This document shows, piece after piece, positions 1 to 11,470 of a stretch of DNA of 64,000 bases (position 1 is its first letter; every line of letters begins with the position of its first letter). The notes below the pieces were generated by a model. The model saw nothing but the letters and a program-made list of their open reading frames with translations. It was not told the origin of the DNA and ran no database searches. This DNA is from Microbacterium sp. SORGH_AS_1204. GTDB taxonomy: Bacteria; Actinomycetota; Actinomycetes; Actinomycetales; Microbacteriaceae. Made by a program: the position numbers and the translations under genes. Where the stretch lies: contig NZ_JAUTBD010000001.1 of assembly GCF_030818935.1 (NCBI RefSeq), positions 310,001 to 374,000 of the forward strand. The letters run 5' to 3'.

Positions 1-113
1 CCTCGACGCTGTCGGCGCGGGATGCCACGGCCGTCGGCGGCGCGATCCTGCTCATGGTCGTGGCGCTCGGCGCGGCGGTGGTGACGGGGGCGTTCCGCGT
101 CGTCGGGTCGTGA
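1..113 (+). CDS. C-terminal fragment of a membrane protein (5' end outside window)
   Basis: An open frame enters from the left edge, first full codon at base 3, and ends at TGA 111-113, giving 36 residues. It has a short polar stretch (STLSARDATAVGG), one hydrophobic helix rich in Ala, Val and Leu, and a short basic end (FRVVGS). This is the pattern of the last transmembrane helix of a multi-pass protein such as a permease, but too little is present to name a family. The GATGCC motif typical of coding sequence here falls in frame as Asp-Ala. Confidence 0.6.
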   Translation, partial: STLSARDATAVGGAILLMVVALGAAVVTGAFRVVGS

Positions 114-161
114 GGCAGCGGGCGCGGCTCCGCACGCCGTCGAACGCTCAGCGCGGGCCCG

Positions 162-656
162 TCAGAGCACGTACTCGAAGCACAGCGAGCGCGGCATCGT
201 CTCGATGTACGGCTCGTAGACGTCGATCGGCGTGAACCCCGCGGCCGCATAGAGGCGCAGCGACTCGGGCTGCATCCTTCCGCTCTGCAGGATCACGCGA
301 CGTGCGCCACCGTCGCGGGCCCTATCGACGACCTGCGCGGTGAGGGCGCGGCCGACGCCGCGCCGGCGGGCCGCGGCGATCACGACGAGCCGTTTGAGCT
401 CCCACTCGTCGCCGAGTCGGCGGAGCATGACGTGTCCGAGCGGGGTGCCGTCGGCATCCACCGCCAAGAAGGTGGCCACCACCTGATCGGGATGCACGGC
501 GAGGGCGGCGTCGCGCTTCGCGGCGATCTCGGGGGTGTCATCGGCATCGGCGTCGCGGTAGCGCTCGTCGAGGTCGGCGTCCAGGATGCCGCGCAGCGCG
601 ACCGTGCGCGGATCGTCGATGTCGACGCGTTCGATGCGGAAGGGCCGTTCGTTCAC
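162..656 (-). CDS. GNAT family N-acetyltransferase
   Basis: A 164-residue protein of normal length for a single-domain GCN5-related acetyltransferase, which moves an acetyl group from acetyl-CoA to an amine. The acetyl-CoA loop is visible as RRRGVGRALTAQVVDRAR near residues 97-114, preceded by the strand ELKRLVV and followed by the C-terminal LYAAAGFTPIDVY motif. The substrate cannot be read from sequence. It stands alone: the upstream neighbour runs the other way and the right-hand neighbour is divergent. No regulator sits beside it. Confidence 0.85.
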   Translation of the reverse strand: MNERPFRIERVDIDDPRTVALRGILDADLDERYRDADADDTPEIAAKRDAALAVHPDQVVATFLAVDADGTPLGHVMLRRLGDEWELKRLVVIAAARRRGVGRALTAQVVDRARDGGARRVILQSGRMQPESLRLYAAAGFTPIDVYEPYIETMPRSLCFEYVL

Positions 657-770
657 CCGTCGAGCCTAGGTCGGGTGGATCGCGCGGAGCGTCCGGTCTT
701 GGGCCGCGGCGCCCTTCTCGCGGGTGCGGAGCATTGTTGATCGGGGTGCACAATGAACGGGGGGAGTGTC

Positions 771-1730
771 ATGGGTCTGTCGCTGGTTCTACTGAGTGTG
801 TGCATCGCGGTCGCCGCGGCGATGCTGTTCCTGGCGATGCCGCGCGTCGGCACGCCGGGACCACTGACCCTCTTCTTGCGTTTCGCCGCGGTGTCAGGTG
901 TCGCCGCGGTCGGATCCAGCGCGATGTACTTCATCCACGGCGCCGGCGGCGGCCGGCTGACCCTCGCGTTCGGAGACGTCGCGATGGTGTCGGCGCCGGC
1001 GTTGCTCGCAGTGGCGCTGTGCGTGCTGGCGGGCCGCGGCGTGCGGCGTGCGGCGGTCGCGGCGCTGACGCTCGCGACTACCGTGGGTGTCGTCAGCCTC
1101 ATGATCCCGCTGCCCGCCTCGCTCGCGGTGAAGGCGCTCGGCCTCACCGTCGCGTGCGCGGCGTGCACCGCGGTGGTCTTGCTCGGCCGCCCGCAGCCGG
1201 CGGGTCCGCTGCGGCTCATCGCCACCGTGACCGGCGCGTACGCCGTGTTCAGCGCCGCGCGCGTGGTCGTGGCCGGGGTGGCGGGCTGGGACTCGCCGCT
1301 GTACGCCGCGGCGTTCTCGTTCGGGCCGACGACGGTGGTGGGCGCCCTGGCGGTGCTGCTGATCGGGGCGGCGGTCGTCAGGGTGCGGTTCGGTCCGCGC
1401 GCCGACGCACCCCGCACGGAGAGGAGCGGGGGTTCGGTGGTCGTCGTCGGGGACTGGGAACTGGCGTCCGCCGCCTTCGGCCCGCGTCGCCTGCGCCAGC
1501 TGGTCGAGGACCTGCGCCTGGCGGCGCGTGACCTCGATCCGACGGCAGCCGACGTGCCGCGCGGTGTCGAGATCGGCGTGCCCGACCCCGTCGCCGTCCT
1601 CGCCGCCCGGCTGCAGGAGGCGTACGGCTGGACCGCCGAAGACACCATCCTGCTCGATGGCGACGCCCTCGCGCCGCCCGCGCCGACGACGCATCGGGCG
1701 CGTCGACGAACGCCGGCCACGCGGGACTGA
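771..1730 (+). CDS. Hypothetical protein with seven membrane helices and a soluble C-terminal domain
   Basis: About 319 residues. The first two thirds contain roughly seven hydrophobic helices, followed by a soluble region of about 110 residues with Asp/Glu/Arg-rich text (VVVVGDWELASAAFGPRRLRQ) and a basic tail. I do not recognise the family. The 7-TM plus cytosolic layout resembles bacterial 7-TM sensory proteins, but no GGDEF, HisKA or other output motif is intact. I chose ATG 771 because GGGGAG ends 4 nt upstream of it; an in-frame ATG at 753 would add six residues but lacks a ribosome site. Confidence 0.6.
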   Translation: MGLSLVLLSVCIAVAAAMLFLAMPRVGTPGPLTLFLRFAAVSGVAAVGSSAMYFIHGAGGGRLTLAFGDVAMVSAPALLAVALCVLAGRGVRRAAVAALTLATTVGVVSLMIPLPASLAVKALGLTVACAACTAVVLLGRPQPAGPLRLIATVTGAYAVFSAARVVVAGVAGWDSPLYAAAFSFGPTTVVGALAVLLIGAAVVRVRFGPRADAPRTERSGGSVVVVGDWELASAAFGPRRLRQLVEDLRLAARDLDPTAADVPRGVEIGVPDPVAVLAARLQEAYGWTAEDTILLDGDALAPPAPTTHRARRRTPATRD

Positions 1731-1828
1731 TCGCGGACGGGGGCCCTGCTCGAAGCTCAACCCCACTCCTGTCGCGATCCCCAGTCTCGACTAGGGTGGG
1801 ACTCGGTCTCAGCTTCGAAGGAGAACGC

Positions 1829-2590
1829 ATGGACATCTCAGGAGCCTCCGCCCTCGTCACCGGCGGTGCCTCGGGCCTCGGCCTCGCCACGGCCCGCCGC
1901 CTCGCCGCGGCCGGCGCGCACGTCACCGTCATCGATCTCCCCTCGTCGTCGGGTGCCGACATCGCCGACCAGCTCGGCGGCTCGTTCGCCGCCGCCGACG
2001 TGACGGATGCCGAACAGGTCGCGGCCGCCGCCGCTCGCGCCGCCGAGGCCGGCCCACTCCGCGTCGTCGTGAACTGCGCGGGGATCGCCCCACCGGCGAA
2101 GGTGCTCGACCGCGACGGCACGCCCTCGCCCTTGGCTGACTTCGAACGCGTCATCCGGGTCAACCTCATCGGCACGTACAACGTGATCGCCCAGACCTCG
2201 GCCGTCATGGCGAAGGCCGATCCGACCGACGGCGGTGATCGCGGCGTCATCGTCAACACCGCCAGCGTCGCGGCCTTCGACGGGCAGATCGGCCAGCCCG
2301 CCTACTCCGCGAGCAAGGGCGGCGTGCACGCGATGACGCTCCCCATCGCCCGCGAACTCGCCCGTCACGGCATCCGGGTCGTCACGATCGCCCCGGGCAT
2401 CATGGAGACGCCGATGCTCAAGGGCCTTCCGCAGGCGGCGCAGGACTCGCTCGGCAGGCAGGTGCCCTACCCCTCGCGCCTCGGCGCCCCCGACGAATAC
2501 GCGCGGCTCGTGCTCGCCATCGTCGACAACGGCTACCTCAACGGCGAGACGATCCGCCTCGACGGCGCGATCCGGATGGCGCCGAAATGA
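1829..2590 (+). CDS. SDR oxidoreductase, 3-hydroxyacyl-CoA dehydrogenase type
   Basis: A 253-residue classical short-chain dehydrogenase that likely oxidises a 3-hydroxyacyl-CoA with NAD+. The N-terminal Rossmann motif is TGGASGLG, the NAG-equivalent is NCAG, the catalytic Ser lies in NTASVAAFDG, and YSASKGG is the YxxxK motif. The loop after YxxxK and the ending NGYLNGETIRLDGAIRMAPK match the HSD17B10-like type II hydroxyacyl-CoA dehydrogenases. The start at 1829 is set by GAAGGAG at 1817-1823. Its stop overlaps the next start by 4 nt (ATGA), so it heads a three-gene lipid operon. Confidence 0.9.
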   Translation: MDISGASALVTGGASGLGLATARRLAAAGAHVTVIDLPSSSGADIADQLGGSFAAADVTDAEQVAAAAARAAEAGPLRVVVNCAGIAPPAKVLDRDGTPSPLADFERVIRVNLIGTYNVIAQTSAVMAKADPTDGGDRGVIVNTASVAAFDGQIGQPAYSASKGGVHAMTLPIARELARHGIRVVTIAPGIMETPMLKGLPQAAQDSLGRQVPYPSRLGAPDEYARLVLAIVDNGYLNGETIRLDGAIRMAPK

Positions 2591-3363
2591 CCGACGGCAT
2601 CCTGCTCCACACCTCGGGCGGCCTGGCGCGTGTCACGTTCGACCGGCCCGCGTCGCTCAACGCGATGGACTTCCCCATGGCCGCGCGCTGGCGCGAGGTC
2701 GCCCACCAGGTCACCTCCGACGCCTCGGTGGGAGCGGTGATCCTGGATGCCACCGGCCCCGCATTCTGCGCGGGTGGCGACGTCGTGGCGATGGCGACCA
2801 GCGGCTCCTCGGGTGCCGACGTCACCGCGACGGCCGAGGCGATCCACGACGGCATCCGTACCTTCGTCGAAGCGCCGCTGCCGATGGTCGCCGCCGTGCA
2901 GGGCGCCGTGGCGGGCGGGGGCCTCGGGCTCATGCTGACCGCCGACTATGTCGTCGCCAGCGAGAACGCCCGTTTCGTCAGCCGCTACGCCAACATCGGG
3001 CTGACGCCCGACCTCGGCGTCTCGACCCTCCTTCCCGCGGCGATCGGGCAGCGGCGGGCGCTGCAGCTCCTGCTGCAGGATCGGATGCTGGATGCCGCGG
3101 AGGCCCGGGACTGGGGGCTCGTCGCCGAGGTCGTGGCATCCGATGCTCTTGCTTCTCGCGTCGACGAGATCGCGCGCTCCTGGCTCGAGGGGGCGACCGC
3201 GGCGTTCGGGCAGGCGACGCGTCTGGTTCGCGTCGGCGCGGGGCGCACCTTCGCCGAGAACCTCGCCGACGAGGCCGCCACGATCGGCGCCGCGTTCGAC
3301 ACCCCCGAGGCGAAGGCGCGGGTCGCCGCGTTCGCCGCCGCCTCCGTGAAAGGACGCTCGTGA
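2587..3363 (+). CDS. Enoyl-CoA hydratase/isomerase family protein
   Basis: A 258-residue crotonase-fold protein acting on an acyl-CoA. The oxyanion-hole segments are visible: AFCAGGDVVAM near residue 60 and AVQGAVAGGGLGLMLTADYVVAS near residues 102-124. The usual first catalytic Glu of hydratases is not clear, so isomerase or another crotonase activity is possible. It overlaps the upstream SDR by 4 nt and the downstream SDR by 4 nt, which implies translational coupling and a shared acyl-CoA pathway (fatty acid, branched chain or aromatic side chain). Confidence 0.88.
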   Translation: MTDGILLHTSGGLARVTFDRPASLNAMDFPMAARWREVAHQVTSDASVGAVILDATGPAFCAGGDVVAMATSGSSGADVTATAEAIHDGIRTFVEAPLPMVAAVQGAVAGGGLGLMLTADYVVASENARFVSRYANIGLTPDLGVSTLLPAAIGQRRALQLLLQDRMLDAAEARDWGLVAEVVASDALASRVDEIARSWLEGATAAFGQATRLVRVGAGRTFAENLADEAATIGAAFDTPEAKARVAAFAAASVKGRS

Positions 3364-4214
3364 CCACCTCGCCTTCTTCTGACGCTCCGCTGGCTGGAAA
3401 GATCATCCTCATGTCGGGCGGGAGCCGCGGCATCGGCCTGGCGATCGCGCTGCGCGCCGCGCGCGACGGCGCGAACATCGCGCTGCTGGCCAAGACCGAC
3501 ACCCCGCATCCGAAGCTCGAGGGCACGGTGCACACGGCCGCCGAGGCGATCCGGGCGGCGGGCGGCCAGGCGCTGCCGATCGTCGGCGACGTGCGCGACG
3601 AGGCGTCGATCACCGAAGCCGTGATGCGGACGGTGGGCGAGTTCGGCGGCATCGACATCGTCGTCAACAACGCCAGCGTCATCGACCTGTCGGGTTCGCT
3701 CGAGCTCGCGACGAAGAAGTACGACCTGATGCAAGACGTGAACGTGCGAGGCACGTTCCTCCTCTCGCGCGCCGCGGTGCCGCAGCTGCGGGATGCTGCG
3801 AACCCGCACATCCTGTCGCTGTCGCCCCCGCTGAACGTCACCCCGAAGTGGCTCGGCGCCCACACGGGCTACAGCCTCGCGAAGTTCGGCATGACGATGG
3901 CGACCCTCGGCGTCGCGGCGGAGTTCGCCGACGCCGGCATCGCGGCGAACACCCTATGGCCGCGCACGACGATCGCGACCGCCGCGGTTCAGAACGTCAT
4001 CGGCGGTGATCGGCTCATGCGCGTGTCGCGCACGCCCGAGATCTATGCGGATGCCGCCTACGAGGTGCTGACCACCCCGTCGCGCGAGCGCACCGGGCAG
4101 ACGCTGATCGTCGAGGACGTGCTTCTCGCTGCCGGGGTGACCGACTTCTCGGGCTACGCCGCTGTGCCGGGGACGCCGGACGAGGCGATGTACCCGGACA
4201 TCTTCCTGGACTGA
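3360..4214 (+). CDS. SDR oxidoreductase, HSDL2-like
   Basis: A 284-residue short-chain dehydrogenase starting at GTG within a GTGA overlap. It has the Rossmann motif SGGSRGIGLA, the cofactor loop LLAKTDTPHPKLEGT typical of hydroxysteroid-dehydrogenase-like 2 proteins, NNAS, and YSLAKFGM as the active-site YxxxK. The C-terminal VPGTPDEAMYPDIFLD also fits that subfamily. It is the last gene of the 1829-4214 operon and probably carries out a second redox step on the same acyl-CoA or a related ketone. A repeat-filled gap follows it. Confidence 0.88.
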   Translation: MTTSPSSDAPLAGKIILMSGGSRGIGLAIALRAARDGANIALLAKTDTPHPKLEGTVHTAAEAIRAAGGQALPIVGDVRDEASITEAVMRTVGEFGGIDIVVNNASVIDLSGSLELATKKYDLMQDVNVRGTFLLSRAAVPQLRDAANPHILSLSPPLNVTPKWLGAHTGYSLAKFGMTMATLGVAAEFADAGIAANTLWPRTTIATAAVQNVIGGDRLMRVSRTPEIYADAAYEVLTTPSRERTGQTLIVEDVLLAAGVTDFSGYAAVPGTPDEAMYPDIFLD

Positions 4215-4256
4215 CGCGGGTCGCTGCCGCGCGGCGCCGCGGGTCGGGCGTGGCAT

Positions 4257-4630
4257 CCGTTCCGGCATAAACGCGATCGGCGGGAGGAAACGCCTCGCCG
4301 CCGTGTTTCTTCGTGCGGATGGCGCTTCTGGGCGGGGCGGGGGTGGCTGCGGGGCGGGATGCCGCGGGGGTGGGCCGTGTGCGCGGGCGTGGTCGGGGTG
4401 GCATTCGTTCCGGCATAAACGCGATCGGCGGGAGGAAACGCCTCGTCGGCGTGTTTCTTCGTGCGGATGGCGTTTCTGGGCGGGGCGGGGGTGGCTGCGG
4501 GGGCGGGATGCCGCGGGGGTGGGCCGTGTGCTCGGGCGTGGTGGGCGTGGCATCCGTTCCGGCATAAACGCGATCCGCGCGGAGAAACGCCTCGTCGGCG
4601 TGTTTCTTCGTGCGGATGGCGTTTCTGGGC
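4257..4630. repeat. Three tandem intergenic repeats, period about 148 bp, each with nested inverted arms
   Basis: This 440-bp gap holds no credible gene. The block starting GGCATAAACGCGATC recurs near 4263, 4411 and 4560. Within each copy AAACGC, GAAACGCC, then GGCGTGTTTC and GGCGTTTC form an outer and an inner inverted pair separated by about 12 unpaired bases. Copies 1 and 2 also share the following G-rich text (GGGCGGGGGTGGCTGCGGG). The array lies between convergent genes (SDR on the plus strand, HAD on the minus strand). Small ORFs crossing it have poor codon composition and are not annotated. Confidence 0.85.
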
Positions 4631-4654
4631 GGGGGTGCGGTGCCCCCGCGGGTC

Positions 4655-5500
4655 CTAGATCAGGCCCAGCTCCGCGAACGCGTTGCGAACGCCGTCCTCG
4701 AGCACCGGGGTGGTCACCCGGCCCGCCAAGCGCTGCAGCTCGGGCTCGGCGTTGCCCATCGCGACGGGGGTTCCGACGACCTCGAACATCTCGACGTCGT
4801 TCCAGCTGTCGCCGATGCCGATGGCATCCGTCGCCGACAACCCGAGCACGCCCAGCACCTCCGTGATGGCCGAGCCCTTCGTCACGCCGGCCCGCCCGAT
4901 CTCGCCGTTCGAGCCCCCGGGCAGGGGCATCGAACCCGGGATGACGTGGAAGCCCTCGCCGAGCTCGGCCGCGGCGTGCGCGACGGTGTCGGGGGAGGGG
5001 CTGACGAACACGGCCTTCGCGACGCGATCGCGGTCGACGTCGGCGACGGGACGCAGGTCGCGCTGGCGGTGGTCGATGTCGGAGGGCAGCCCCAGCGCCG
5101 CCAGCTCGTCGGCGCGCTGCGCATGACGGGCTCGCAAGAACTCCTCCATCGTGTCGGCCATGCCCGGCGAGGCGTAGACGGCGTCGTGCGTCTGCAGGAA
5201 GTAGTGGATGCCATGGCTCTGGAAGTACTCCTCGAGGGCCGCCACGTCGCCCTCCGGCAGCGTCCGCTCCAGGAGCAGCTCGCCGTCGCGGGTGGCGTAC
5301 GCGCCGCCGTTGGAGATCGCCCCGTCGAAGCCGATGGCCACCACGTCGGGGTGGATGTCGGCTTCGGCGCGGCCAGTGCACAGCCACACGAGGTGGCCGT
5401 TCGCGCGGGCCTGTGTGATGGCATCCACCGTCGAAGGCGCGATCACCGAGCCGTGCTCGAGGATGGTGCCGTCGACGTCGAGGAAGGCGATGCGGGTCAT
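4655..5500 (-). CDS. HAD family hydrolase, Cof type sugar/nucleotide phosphatase
   Basis: A 281-residue haloacid-dehalogenase phosphatase. Motif I is FLDVDGTI near the N terminus (nucleophile and acid Asp), motif II is WLCTGR, and motif IV is IGIGDSWNDVEMF. The large cap between motifs II and III makes it the Cof/YidA type, which hydrolyses small phosphosugars. The start at 5500 has GGAG five bases upstream, just after a terminator hairpin, so it follows the beta-glucoside operon and may be expressed by read-through. A role in dephosphorylating sugar phosphates is plausible from context only. Confidence 0.9.
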   Translation of the reverse strand: MTRIAFLDVDGTILEHGSVIAPSTVDAITQARANGHLVWLCTGRAEADIHPDVVAIGFDGAISNGGAYATRDGELLLERTLPEGDVAALEEYFQSHGIHYFLQTHDAVYASPGMADTMEEFLRARHAQRADELAALGLPSDIDHRQRDLRPVADVDRDRVAKAVFVSPSPDTVAHAAAELGEGFHVIPGSMPLPGGSNGEIGRAGVTKGSAITEVLGVLGLSATDAIGIGDSWNDVEMFEVVGTPVAMGNAEPELQRLAGRVTTPVLEDGVRNAFAELGLI

Positions 5501-5513
5501 GTGCACTCCAAAA

Positions 5514-5550
5514 GGGTCGGCCCCGGGCCACGAGGACCCGGGGCCGACCC
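5514..5550 (-). terminator. Intrinsic terminator after the beta-glucoside operon
   Basis: On the minus strand GGGTCGGCCCCGGG pairs perfectly with CCCGGGGCCGACCC around a nine-base loop, and TTTT follows directly. It lies between the stop of the GH1 gene and the start of the HAD gene. The tail of the terminator touches the HAD ribosome site. Confidence 0.85.
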
Positions 5551-5559
5551 GGACGGGGA

Positions 5560-8851
<3,292 letters not shown>

Positions 8852-8932
8852 CGGAATCCGCCTGCCTTTCGCCGCTTCGGTGCGGCCCGTTCGAATGTTC
8901 TGTGGCGACGCCTCGGGACTGTTTCGGGCAAT

Positions 8933-8984
8933 AAAAAAGACCCGAACCCGTTCATCGCTCGTCAGCGATGTGGATTCAGGTCTT
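8933..8984 (-). terminator. Conditional intrinsic terminator in the bglF leader
   Basis: On the minus strand AAGACCTGAATCC pairs with GGGTTCGGGTCTT, closing over an internal perfect hairpin CATCGCT-GACG-AGCGATG, then a run of six T. Its upstream arm overlaps the RAT sequence at 8975-9007, so folding one prevents the other. This is the classic BglG/LicT attenuator layout. Confidence 0.9.
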
Positions 8985-9007
8985 GCCCGCTCGCGCGGTA
9001 ACAATCC
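8975..9007 (-). promoter_or_regulatory. Ribonucleic antiterminator (RAT) site for the BglG/LicT protein
   Basis: The minus-strand RNA reads GGATTGTTACCGCGCGAGCG followed by GGCAAGACCTGAA. This matches the known RAT pattern (GGATTGTTAC at the 5' arm and GGCAAGACC at the 3' arm) that LicT/BglG binds through its CAT domain. It overlaps the 5' arm of the terminator at 8933-8984, so binding by the upstream-encoded antiterminator should let transcription into bglF and bglA. Confidence 0.92.
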
Positions 9008-9044
9008 GGAAAAACGTCGGCAGGTGTGACGCCTGCGACGGTGA

Positions 9045-9953
9045 CTATAGCACCGGTGCGTGAGGTGCGCCACTGTCATCGGCGCGCCCCATGCTCGTCG
9101 CCAGGCGCTCGACGTGGACGATCAGGTACAGCACTTCTTCGTCGGTGAGGGTGGAGCCCGTGGCGGCGAGCACGTACGCCTTCACCGCCTCGGCGATCCC
9201 GAACGCCCGGGGGTAGCGGTGCTTCGCGAACTCGAAGAACGACGAGTCCCCGCTGGCGAGCATCGTGCGATCCACCAGGCGCTGCAGCAGGAACCGCACG
9301 TGCAGGATGAAGCGCGCGTAGTCGGGGCTCGTCGTGTCGAGATCGACGCCGAGTCCGGTCTCGACGGTGCGCACCACGTGCTGCACGCGGCGGAAGAGCA
9401 ACGCCGCCGTGCCGTTCGGTTCGTCGCGCGTGGCGTTGAGCAGGTGCATCGTCAGGAACACCCCCTCCTCCGGCGGGAGCTCGCGATCGAGGGATGCCGC
9501 GATCGAGGCGGCCATGTGCTCGGCGGCGCGGGACTCGTCGGGGTGCAGGATGCGAAGCTCGGGCATCGACGTGCCCGGGATGCGGATGCCCTGATCGAGG
9601 CGTTCCACGACGTAGTTCACGTGGTCGATCACGGCGAGGGGCAGGCGACGACCGAGGTCGCGGCCCAGCTCCCGTTCGGCCTCGTCGACCGCGCGCAGCA
9701 CCGCCTGCACGAGCGCGTACGGGGCGTCGGTGAGGAGCTTCTGCGCGTGGGCGGTGTCGCTGCCCTGGTCGAGCACGAACGTCTTCTCGACCTTCGACGG
9801 ATCGACGCGGCCGTCGTGCTTGAGCTGGAAGCCGATGCCCCGGCCCATGAGCACCCGCTCGCGGCCGTCGGCGTCGATCGCCACGACGACGTTGTTGTTC
9901 AGCAGCTTCTGCACGCCGCCGGGCGGGATGGGGGCTCCACCGGCACCGGGCAC
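9045..9953 (-). CDS. licT: BglG/LicT family transcription antiterminator
   Basis: A 302-residue RNA-binding antiterminator. The CAT RNA-binding domain begins VQKLLNNNVVVAIDADGRERVLMGRGIGF, followed by two PTS regulatory domains with conserved His (LPLAVIDHVNYVVERL, LTMHLLNATRD and later LIVHVERLATS), which are phosphorylated by PTS proteins to set activity. GTG 9953 has CTAGGA seven bases upstream; an internal GTG at 9914 would begin exactly at the CAT domain and is an alternative. It is the first gene of the bgl operon and should control the RAT site just downstream. Confidence 0.92.
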   Translation of the reverse strand: MPGAGGAPIPPGGVQKLLNNNVVVAIDADGRERVLMGRGIGFQLKHDGRVDPSKVEKTFVLDQGSDTAHAQKLLTDAPYALVQAVLRAVDEAERELGRDLGRRLPLAVIDHVNYVVERLDQGIRIPGTSMPELRILHPDESRAAEHMAASIAASLDRELPPEEGVFLTMHLLNATRDEPNGTAALLFRRVQHVVRTVETGLGVDLDTTSPDYARFILHVRFLLQRLVDRTMLASGDSSFFEFAKHRYPRAFGIAEAVKAYVLAATGSTLTDEEVLYLIVHVERLATSMGRADDSGAPHAPVL

Positions 9954-9980
9954 GTGAGCATCCTAGGGCGCTGCGCCCGC

Positions 9981-10043
9981 GCGTGAGGGGTCAGGAACCG
10001 TCGCCGGGGGCCGCTCCCGGCGACAGAAATTGACTCCTCACGC
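9981..10043. repeat. 63-bp palindromic element, copy 1 of 7 (12-7-5-15-5-7-12 geometry)
   Basis: GCGTGAGGGGTC, seven unpaired bases, GTCGC, a 15-base loop, GCGAC, seven unpaired bases, then GACTCCTCACGC. In this copy the loop itself pairs, extending the inner stem. It sits in the divergent gap between the antiterminator and rlmN, where a transcription terminator would have no purpose. Confidence 0.85.
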
Positions 10044-10096
10044 GGGTGAGACGGTGCCCAGCCGCGGTGCAGGCGCGCCCCGGTACCCTGGAAACC

Positions 10097-11455
10097 ATGA
10101 CTGACCAGCCCCCCGTGCGCTCCACCACGCCCCGGCAGGCGCGCCCCGCGGGGGCGCCGGCCGACACCGGCATCCGCGAGACGACGCCGAAGAGCACCGG
10201 CATCCGCGAGACGCGTCCGCGGACCGCGCCCGCCCGTCAGGTCCGGCCGAAGACCGAGGGCTGGCAGCAGGCCAAGGACGAGACCGGTCGCCCGCTGCTG
10301 CAGTTCGCCAGCCCCAAGCGCGGCAAGCCGCCCGTGCACCTCGCCGACATGACCGCCGCCGAGCGCGTCGAGAAGGTCAAGGAGCTGGGCCTGCCCGGCT
10401 TCCGCGCGAAGCAGCTCGAGAAGCACTACTTCACGCACTACACCTCGGATGCCGCCGACATGACCGACCTGCCGGCATCCGGCCGTGAAGAACTCGTCGC
10501 AGGCATGCTGCCGCCGCTGCTCACCGAGGTGCGCCGCCTCGAGACCGACCGCGGCGACACCATCAAGTTCCTCTGGAAGCTGCACGACGGCGCGCTCGTC
10601 GAGTCGGTGCTCATGCGCTACCCCGGTCGCATCACGCTGTGCGTGTCGTCGCAGGCCGGGTGCGGCATGAACTGCCCGTTTTGCGCGACCGGACAGGCGG
10701 GCCTGACCCGCAACATGTCGGCGGCCGAGATCATCGAGCAGATCGTGCGGGCCAACGCCCTCATCGCCGCCGGCGGTCTCGGCGGCAAGACCCTTCGACA
10801 GGCTCAGGGACCGGGTCAGGCGCCCGAGCGCGTGAGCAACATCGTCTTCATGGGCATGGGTGAGCCGCTCGCCAACTACGCGCGCGTCATGCAGGCCGTG
10901 CGGGTCATGGTCGACAAGGAGCACGGCCTCGGCATGAGCGCCCGCGGCATCACGGTCTCGACCGTCGGCCTGGTGCCCGCGATCAAGAAGCTCGCCGACG
11001 AGGACATCCCGGTGACCTTCGCGCTGTCGCTGCACGCCCCCGACGACGGCCTGCGCGACGAGCTGATCCCGGTCAACTCACGCTGGAAGGTCGACGAGGC
11101 GCTGGATGCCGCGCGCGCCTACTTCGACAAGACCGGGCGCCGCGTGTCGATCGAATACGCCCTGATCAAAGACATGAACGACCACGCCTGGCGCGCCGAC
11201 CTGCTGGCCGACAAGCTGAACGCCCGCGGGCGCGGCTGGGTGCACGTGAACCCCATTCCGCTGAACCCGACGCCCGGCTCGATCTGGACGGCATCCGAGG
11301 TGCCGGTGCAGAACGAGTTCGTGCGGCGCCTCAACGACGCCGGCATCCCGACGACCCTCCGCGACACCCGCGGCAAGGAGATCGACGGCGCGTGCGGCCA
11401 GCTCGTCGCGACCGAAGAGGACGAGGTCGCCGCTGCGGCGACGCCGGTCGGCTGA
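10097..11455 (+). CDS. rlmN: 23S rRNA (adenine2503-C2) / tRNA (adenine37-C2) methyltransferase RlmN
   Basis: A 452-residue radical SAM methylase. The cluster motif is CGMNCPFC (CxxxCxxC), followed by the RlmN-typical [11 protein letters not shown] and the C-terminal catalytic Cys region [14 protein letters not shown]. The first 70 residues are low-complexity and basic, containing a direct repeat of TGIRET. ATG 10097 is the first credible start. Near residues 230-245 the sequence [14 protein letters not shown] interrupts the usual loop before [11 protein letters not shown]; it is encoded by a dispersed 20-bp repeat (10791-10810), see findings. The enzyme should be active because the insert lies outside the motifs. 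Confidence 0.95.
   Translation: MTDQPPVRSTTPRQARPAGAPADTGIRETTPKSTGIRETRPRTAPARQVRPKTEGWQQAKDETGRPLLQFASPKRGKPPVHLADMTAAERVEKVKELGLPGFRAKQLEKHYFTHYTSDAADMTDLPASGREELVAGMLPPLLTEVRRLETDRGDTIKFLWKLHDGALVESVLMRYPGRITLCVSSQAGCGMNCPFCATGQAGLTRNMSAAEIIEQIVRANALIAAGGLGGKTLRQAQGPGQAPERVSNIVFMGMGEPLANYARVMQAVRVMVDKEHGLGMSARGITVSTVGLVPAIKKLADEDIPVTFALSLHAPDDGLRDELIPVNSRWKVDEALDAARAYFDKTGRRVSIEYALIKDMNDHAWRADLLADKLNARGRGWVHVNPIPLNPTPGSIWTASEVPVQNEFVRRLNDAGIPTTLRDTRGKEIDGACGQLVATEEDEVAAAATPVG
10791..10810 (+). repeat. Dispersed CCCTTCGACAGGCTCAGGGA repeat inside rlmN
   Basis: This 20-mer is almost palindromic (CCCT near one end, AGGGA at the other). It is a relative of the repeats at 29708-29726 (reverse orientation) and 29756-29778, which lie in a gap. 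Here it is translated in frame as Leu-Arg-Gln-Ala-Gln-Gly and adds residues to a loop of RlmN. Confidence 0.8.
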
Positions 11456-11470
11456 TCGTCGCCGAGACGG

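Noticed and set aside
9981..10043. Interpreting the 63-bp elements as ordinary intrinsic terminators.
   Set aside because: Copies lie in divergent gaps (this one and 37472-37535), lack T runs, and keep a fixed unpaired 7-nt spacer that weakens a terminator stem.
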